This document shows positions 3,906-7,088 of a stretch of 7,088 bases of DNA, in pieces (within the stretch, counting starts at the first letter, position 1; each line of letters starts with the position of its first letter). The notes beneath the pieces are model-generated. The model worked only from the letters and a program-made list of their open reading frames with translations, did not search any database and was not told the DNA's origin. The DNA is from Aquificaceae bacterium (lineage in GTDB: Bacteria > Aquificota > Aquificia > Aquificales > Aquificaceae). The translations under genes and the position numbers were made by a program. The stretch is taken from NCBI GenBank assembly GCA_015487535.1, contig WFPN01000223.1, forward strand, positions 1 to 7,088, read 5' to 3'.

Positions 3906-5162
3906 CTATACCTCCATGTTGGCCCACACATCGGGAACCGCTATCTCGTACCTCGAGGGTTCCCTCCTCTCGACAGACTTGCGGTCTTTGTCAAGCCACA
4001 CAGGATAGTTGAACGTAACCCCTTCTCCCCTGTGAACCCCGAAGAAGAACTGAGAGGGCCTACTGATTAGCCCCTTTTTGAAGCTGAACTCATCGACCCC
4101 CTTGAGGGACCCGTTCATGATTATGAAGCCGAGATTGTCCGGGATTATCCCAGTCGTGTGGAAGTGCCCCACGACTTTGTAGTTTACAGGCTGGACTGCC
4201 TTAGTGAGGTCTCCCCCGCTGTGCACATACACGTTTATCGCCTGCTTTGCAGCAAAGTCCCTCCGAAGGCCGTAAAAGGGTATCTGCATCCAAGACTTGG
4301 TCTCGTCCCCGTGGGAAAAGACGAACCTCCAGCCGAATATGTCCGTGTACCTGAAGATGGAAGTATCGACCACAAACTTGATGTGCTTGTAGTTCCTAAG
4401 GGCGAAGGCGCAGATCTGGTAAGCCACATAGTCGAGGTTGTTTATAGTGTGGGTCTTAAATGTCTTTTTCTTCGAGAGCCTCCCGTGGTTCCCCACGGTT
4501 GTGATGACTATTACTTCCTTGAAGAGGGTCGATACCTCTGCTATGAGCTGAGCCATGAGATACCCTGCCAAAGCCGTCTGCTCAACCGCAAGAAGGATGG
4601 CCGTATCTAAGAGCTCCTGATGGATTATCCCGCTCACCATGTCACCGCCGAGCCATACGACCGCCCTATTTATGGTTGTGTAGTGCCTCTGGAGTTCTAA
4701 AAGCTCTGCTATCTTCTCGGCGTAAAGCTCGAGTCTCGCCGCCGCTATGGTTTCATTGAACTCGTTCACATTCGAGACCTGCTCGGGCCTCACTACCTCC
4801 CCAATGTGCCAATCTGAGCACAGGATGACAGCTATCTCTTCTCCTCCCCTCCTCATTTTCGTAGGAGGAGACTGTATGCTCTTGGGGACGGGGAACCTCT
4901 GGACGGCCCTTTCGAGCATACTGAGAAAGAACTCCTCCTGCAATCTCTCCTTCTCCTCCCTTCTCTTGAGGGAGGTCATCTGCTTCCGAACTATGCTCTT
5001 CCTCTCCTCCTCTTCCCTCTCCACGAGGTATTTGGCGACCGACACGTAAGACCTCGCCTCCCTCTCGGATACGCTGTAGGTCTTCTGGACGGTCTTATAG
5101 CCTATCCTCTCCCCCCTCTTTATTTTCCTCACTATGTCCTCGACTATGTTCGGGTCGAGCAT
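3906..5162 (-). CDS. phage calcineurin-like metallophosphoesterase with helical N-terminal domain
   Basis: A 418-residue protein. The catalytic domain shows the metallophosphoesterase motifs in order: S-D-W-H (D117, H119), G-G-D (D174), G-N-H (224-226), S-H-G-D (283-286) and G-H-F-H (332-335), which together bind two metal ions and cleave phosphomonoesters or phosphodiesters, possibly nucleic acid. The first 100 residues are different: a helical segment (about 5-45) with helix-turn-helix-like content (Y-K-T-V-Q-K-T-Y-S-V-S-E-R-E-A-R) followed by a highly charged E/R/K coiled-coil-like stretch (about 50-85). This suggests binding to DNA or a partner. The ATG at 5160-5162, one base after the upstream stop, is preferred to a TTG at 5184-5186 without ribosome binding site. 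The substrate is unknown. Its place after the lysis genes is unusual for a replication or recombination enzyme. Confidence 0.85.
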   Translation of the reverse strand: MLDPNIVEDIVRKIKRGERIGYKTVQKTYSVSEREARSYVSVAKYLVEREEEERKSIVRKQMTSLKRREEKERLQEEFFLSMLERAVQRFPVPKSIQSPPTKMRRGGEEIAVILCSDWHIGEVVRPEQVSNVNEFNETIAAARLELYAEKIAELLELQRHYTTINRAVVWLGGDMVSGIIHQELLDTAILLAVEQTALAGYLMAQLIAEVSTLFKEVIVITTVGNHGRLSKKKTFKTHTINNLDYVAYQICAFALRNYKHIKFVVDTSIFRYTDIFGWRFVFSHGDETKSWMQIPFYGLRRDFAAKQAINVYVHSGGDLTKAVQPVNYKVVGHFHTTGIIPDNLGFIIMNGSLKGVDEFSFKKGLISRPSQFFFGVHRGEGVTFNYPVWLDKDRKSVERREPSRYEIAVPDVWANMEV

Positions 5163-5163
5163 A

Positions 5164-5547
5164 TCAGGAGACCGACCGACTTCCAATCACGGCGAGAATG
5201 GCTGTAACGAGGGATGTGATGAATATCTTCAAGATGTCCCAAGTCCTCGAGGACATCTTGTCCTGTATGCCCTGAACCCGAACCTCGAGGTTGTCTATCC
5301 TCTTGCCGATCCCCCTGAGGGATTCTGTTAAATGTTTGATCTCGATCTGAAAGCTGTCCTGCTTTGCCTGGAGCTCGACCTGCTTTTTCGAGACGTCCAC
5401 GAGCTCCTTCAAAGCTTCTTTGATCTCGTGCATATCCCTCGCAAGCTGGCCGAGGGATGTCCTGAGCTCTGCAAGGTCGGTCTTGTGGTTTACAATTTCG
5501 TTCTCAATCCGATCGAGCCTGCTGTGAAGCGTGTCCTTCTGTGCCAT
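5164..5547 (-). CDS. coiled-coil protein with C-terminal membrane anchor (XhlA-like)
   Basis: A 127-residue protein. Residues about 5-98 have heptad-like spacing of I/L with many E, K, D and Q and almost no prolines, so a long coiled coil is expected. A single hydrophobic helix follows at about 103-122 (starting W-D-I-L-K-I-F-I), then a short polar tail. This layout matches the haemolysin XhlA family found in phage lysis modules of Bacillus and others, where XhlA works with a holin. The match is by architecture only; no diagnostic motif is seen. It starts at an ATG with GGGAG 7 bases upstream, overlaps the preceding 76-residue gene by 44 bp in another frame, and its stop is one base before the phosphoesterase ATG. 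Confidence 0.65.
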   Translation of the reverse strand: MAQKDTLHSRLDRIENEIVNHKTDLAELRTSLGQLARDMHEIKEALKELVDVSKKQVELQAKQDSFQIEIKHLTESLRGIGKRIDNLEVRVQGIQDKMSSRTWDILKIFITSLVTAILAVIGSRSVS

Positions 5548-5734
5548 GGCTGTCTCCCGTAGTGGTTTTTCTGATCCATTCCCACATCCTCCTGTTCTCC
5601 TCCTCGTCTATCACCTGCATAAGCCTTGACTTCACATAAAGGCAGTAGTTGATCAAAGCTCTTCTATTTAGCCTCATCTTTTGGTAAGCCTCGAAGTAGC
5701 CACTCTCAGCAAGGTAAGGGAGCTGAACATTCAT
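5504..5734 (-). CDS. hypothetical phage protein, 76 residues
   Basis: No family is recognised. The protein is soluble, with a helical, aromatic- and Arg-rich middle (residues about 12-56, for example R-L-N-R-R-A-L-I-N-Y-C and M-W-E-W-I-R-K) and a polar low-complexity tail that lies in the 44-bp overlap with the next gene. It is accepted as real because its ATG overlaps the stop of the Rz1-like gene by four bases (ATGA), GGAGG lies about 10 bases before the start, and without it a 183-bp gap would interrupt an otherwise gapless operon. Confidence 0.6.
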   Translation of the reverse strand: MNVQLPYLAESGYFEAYQKMRLNRRALINYCLYVKSRLMQVIDEEENRRMWEWIRKTTTGDSHGTEGHASQQARSD

Positions 5735-6012
5735 CTTATCATCTCCTCCAATATCCCCTCCAGCTCCCTCGCATAGTTGTCGAGCTTGTAGATGTTCTTA
5801 AGGAGCTTCTTAGCTTCTTCTTTCGTAAGGCAGTAATACTTTCCTACCTTCTCAAACCTTACCTTTTCCATCTCAGGCCTCTTAGGAAGAGGAGGAATCT
5901 TAGGCTTGATGTAAACAGGCTTCTCTACCACAACGGGCTTTTCTACAACCTTCTGTGCACATCCGAAAATCAGTAAGCTAAAGCCTGTCAATATCCCTAA
6001 GCTTGTCCTCAA
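5731..6012 (-). CDS. Rz1-like outer-membrane lipoprotein spanin (o-spanin)
   Basis: A 93-residue lipoprotein precursor: a basic N-terminus, a hydrophobic segment (4-17), and a lipobox L-I-F-G-C with C18 as the lipidation site; F at -2 is not canonical. After C18 comes a proline-rich stretch with seven prolines between residues 26 and 46, then a helical, charged C-terminus (about 64-93). Small size, lipidation and proline richness are the hallmarks of Rz1, which sits in the outer membrane, binds Rz across the periplasm and drives outer-membrane disruption. The start is a TTG at 6010-6012 with a perfect AGGAGG at 7 bases. The gene overlaps the Rz-like gene by 35 bp in another frame, the usual spanin arrangement. 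Confidence 0.82.
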   Translation of the reverse strand: MRTSLGILTGFSLLIFGCAQKVVEKPVVVEKPVYIKPKIPPLPKRPEMEKVRFEKVGKYYCLTKEEAKKLLKNIYKLDNYARELEGILEEMIR

Positions 6013-6313
6013 GCCTTTGCCTCCTCTCGAGGAGCTTTTTACAGGCCCTGAGCTGTCTTTGGGCCTGCTCCCTCTCTATCTTCAGCCTCTCAGAACATCC
6101 TTCCTGCAGGGCCTTTATCGTGGCATCGCATTCTTTGGAGAGGTTCTCTATCTGGTAGGCAAGCTCCTTGTTCTCTGTGTTTAAGGCCTCGACCTTGTCC
6201 ATGAGCTTTTCGGATTCCTCTTTGTAGTAAAAGGCCGTCAGCCCGAGCCCTGTAATGACTGCCAGAACTCCACCAAGCACTGCAAGCCTGAGACCACTAA
6301 GAAGCTCTACCAC
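5978..6313 (-). CDS. Rz-like inner-membrane spanin (i-spanin)
   Basis: A 111-residue protein with one N-terminal membrane helix (about 9-29) and a long charged coiled coil after it (31-110), the type II N-in, C-out layout of Rz. It carries three cysteines in the periplasmic part (C62, C73, C91), which might form intermolecular disulfides. It should span the periplasm to meet the Rz1-like lipoprotein encoded in the overlapping frame. The start is a GTG at 6311-6313 with GGGAGG six bases upstream, and it overlaps the holin gene by 17 bp. Assignment is by architecture and gene order; spanins share little sequence. Confidence 0.82.
   Translation of the reverse strand: MVELLSGLRLAVLGGVLAVITGLGLTAFYYKEESEKLMDKVEALNTENKELAYQIENLSKECDATIKALQEGCSERLKIEREQAQRQLRACKKLLERRQRLEDKLRDIDRL
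6020..6025 (-). promoter_or_regulatory. ribosome binding site that supports the TTG start of the Rz1-like gene
   Basis: The minus strand reads AGGAGG here, 7 bases before the TTG at 6010-6012. The strong site inside the Rz-like gene supports independent translation of the lipoprotein despite its weak start codon. Confidence 0.75.
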
Positions 6314-6521
6314 TCAAGGCCTCCCTAAGTTTGTTCACTCCGTAAAGTGCTCCTACCAGCAGGGCAAGGTTTGAGGGGATGTCTACGAGCTGTTTTGTCT
6401 CCCAAGTAAGGTAGGTTGCCCATATGAGGTAAAACACGATAAGGATAGTCCCCATCACTCTCCCAAAGGAAAGCTTACCGTCCTTTTCTTTCAGAACCTC
6501 ACCAGCCTTTGTTAACTTCAT
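6297..6521 (-). CDS. small two-helix membrane protein, holin candidate
   Basis: A 74-residue protein with a charged N-terminus (rich in K and E), a first membrane helix (about 21-40, R-V-M-G-T-I-L-I-V-F-Y-L-I-W), a short polar loop, a second hydrophobic segment (about 48-63, containing L-A-L-L-V-G-A-L-Y-G-V-N-K-L) and a short basic tail. This is the size and topology of class II phage holins, which open the inner membrane and let the lysozyme through. The neighbours fit: lysozyme directly before it and spanins directly after. The ATG has GAGAGGG six bases upstream; the gene overlaps the lysozyme 3' end by 23 bp. No unique holin motif exists, so it could also be another small phage membrane protein. 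Confidence 0.7.
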   Translation of the reverse strand: MKLTKAGEVLKEKDGKLSFGRVMGTILIVFYLIWATYLTWETKQLVDIPSNLALLVGALYGVNKLREALSGRAS

Positions 6522-6996
6522 CCCAAACCCTCTCGTTCAGATACTCAAGAAGCTTGTCCTCCTCTTCAGGAACATCAAAGGGGTATTCTCCATTCCTCAT
6601 CGCAAAGGCGAGCTCTTTCGCCCTCCTTCCTACCTGTTGGGCCCAGAGGGAGTTAAGCATTTCATCTGAGGCTTGCCCGTAGTTTCCTTCCTTAAGAGCT
6701 TTGAGGAACCTTTTAAACTTCATAAGCTTAGGAACCCCGAGATTGAAAGCCATGTTGAGGAGAACTTCCTGCCTCACATCGTCAAGCTCCCTCCACCAGG
6801 GAATTCTCTGGTCAAGCTCCTCTTCTGCCGTGCGGATATCGTTCTCGAGCATGTAAAGAGCTTCGTCTTTAGTAATTCCCCTGTCGTCAAGGTTTCTCCC
6901 TACTCCGATGGTAAGTTTCCCTACAGTATCTCTGTAAGGCCTGAGTTTTAGCCCTTCATGTCTGACAAGGACAGCCTTCAAACGATCTCTTTTCAC
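6499..6996 (-). CDS. T4-type phage lysozyme (GH24 endolysin)
   Basis: A muramidase that cuts the MurNAc-GlcNAc bond of peptidoglycan. The catalytic triad of T4 lysozyme (E11, D20, T26) is present with exact spacing: E14 in H-E-G, D23 in P-Y-R-D, T29 in L-T-I-G-V-G-R-N. The helical domain follows, with N-M-A-F-N-L-G (80-86) and W-A-Q-Q-V-G-R-R (118-125). The 165-residue length from the GTG at 6994-6996 fits the family. That start forms a GTGA overlap with the upstream stop and has GAGG about 8 bases before it. A longer GTG start at 7054-7056 would add 20 residues over the upstream gene. No signal peptide is present, so release depends on a holin. Confidence 0.93.
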   Translation of the reverse strand: MKRDRLKAVLVRHEGLKLRPYRDTVGKLTIGVGRNLDDRGITKDEALYMLENDIRTAEEELDQRIPWWRELDDVRQEVLLNMAFNLGVPKLMKFKRFLKALKEGNYGQASDEMLNSLWAQQVGRRAKELAFAMRNGEYPFDVPEEEDKLLEYLNERVWDEVNKGW

Positions 6997-7088
6997 CTTC
7001 TCCACCTCGTCCAACCAAAGAGCCTCACGGCGATATACATGAGGTGTGCCTTCCACCTCGCCACCCCCATCATGAGCATGGCATGGAG
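6993..7088 (-). CDS. C-terminus of a probable DUF1353 phage protein (partial)
   Basis: The last 31 codons of a reading frame enter from the right edge and stop at TGA (complement 6993-6995), sharing four bases with the lysozyme GTG. The peptide contains A-R-W-K-A-H-L-M-Y-I-A-V-R-L-F-G and ends in T-R-W-R-R. The W-x-A-x-L-M-Y-x-A-V-R-L-F-G pattern is what I remember at the C-terminus of DUF1353 proteins, found beside phage lysis and tail genes. The overlap geometry argues that the frame is coding; the family name is tentative. Confidence 0.5.
   Translation of the reverse strand, partial: LHAMLMMGVARWKAHLMYIAVRLFGWTRWRR

Larger units (their letters stand above)
3110..7088. mobile_element. one end of an integrated tailed phage (prophage), continuing past the right edge
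   Basis: The stretch from the tRNA-Cys break onward holds only phage-type genes on one strand: lysozyme, holin candidate, Rz/Rz1 spanin pair, coiled-coil membrane protein, metallophosphoesterase and a Doc toxin module at the extreme end. Spacing is minimal, with start/stop overlaps of 1 to 44 bp. The spanin pair points to a phage of a host with an outer membrane. No integrase or structural gene is visible, so whether the prophage is complete cannot be judged. Confidence 0.8.

Noticed and set aside
4158..4610. Plus-strand open frame of 150 codons
   Set aside because: It lies antisense to the motif-bearing core of the metallophosphoesterase, shows no recognisable domain, and has no ribosome binding site; it is a shadow frame.
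6997..7056. Twenty extra N-terminal residues on the lysozyme
   Set aside because: They overlap a probable upstream coding frame whose TGA forms a GTGA junction at 6993-6996; the T4-lysozyme fold needs only the shorter form.
1..7088. CRISPR array, insertion sequence or rRNA
   Set aside because: No regularly spaced repeats, no transposase-like frame with terminal repeats, and no rRNA-like sequence were seen.

Overview
The window looks like a piece of an Aquificaceae chromosome (Aquifex/Hydrogenobacter/Hydrogenivirga-type thermophile) joined to one end of an integrated tailed phage. The host assignment rests on ribH and nusB, whose proteins closely resemble the Aquifex aeolicus proteins as I remember them, and on compact operons with many GTG/TTG starts. 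I could not run a search, and the genus is not resolved.

Host part, about 1-3109. The left edge holds the first 13 codons of a minus-strand gene with a clear twin-arginine export signal. Next is a 152-residue minus-strand protein that resembles the N-terminal half of sulfur oxygenase reductase (SOR), including an H-E-x-x-H segment. Between these two genes lies a G-rich tract. A short divergent promoter region separates the SOR-like gene from the plus-strand pair ribH-nusB (lumazine synthase and an antitermination factor, 2 bp apart). Convergent to that pair is the minus-strand pair murD-DUF2905 (peptidoglycan precursor ligase and a small membrane protein). The DUF2905 gene overlaps the 3' end of nusB by 29 bp.

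Junction, about 3110-3260. Ten bases upstream of murD lies the 3' part of a tRNA-Cys gene, from the GCA anticodon to the discriminator T, with a perfect T-arm. The 5' half is missing and is replaced by sequence that cannot pair with the acceptor or anticodon stems. This is the scar expected where an integrase inserted an element into the tRNA anticodon region. Repeats just inside the junction could be integrase arm sites.

Prophage part, about 3154-7088 and beyond. All genes are on the minus strand, tightly packed and mostly overlapping. In transcription order they are: the C-terminus of a probable DUF1353 protein, a T4-type lysozyme, a small two-helix holin candidate, an Rz-like inner-membrane spanin, an Rz1-like proline-rich lipoprotein spanin, an unknown 76-residue protein, a coiled-coil protein with a C-terminal membrane anchor (XhlA-like), a calcineurin-like metallophosphoesterase with a helical DNA-binding-like N-terminus, a small basic putative antitoxin, and a Doc/Fic toxin that abuts the attachment site. 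Together the lysis genes would open the inner membrane, cut peptidoglycan and fuse or disrupt the outer membrane of a diderm host. The Doc module would favour retention of the element. No integrase, structural or terminase gene is in view; they would lie to the right.
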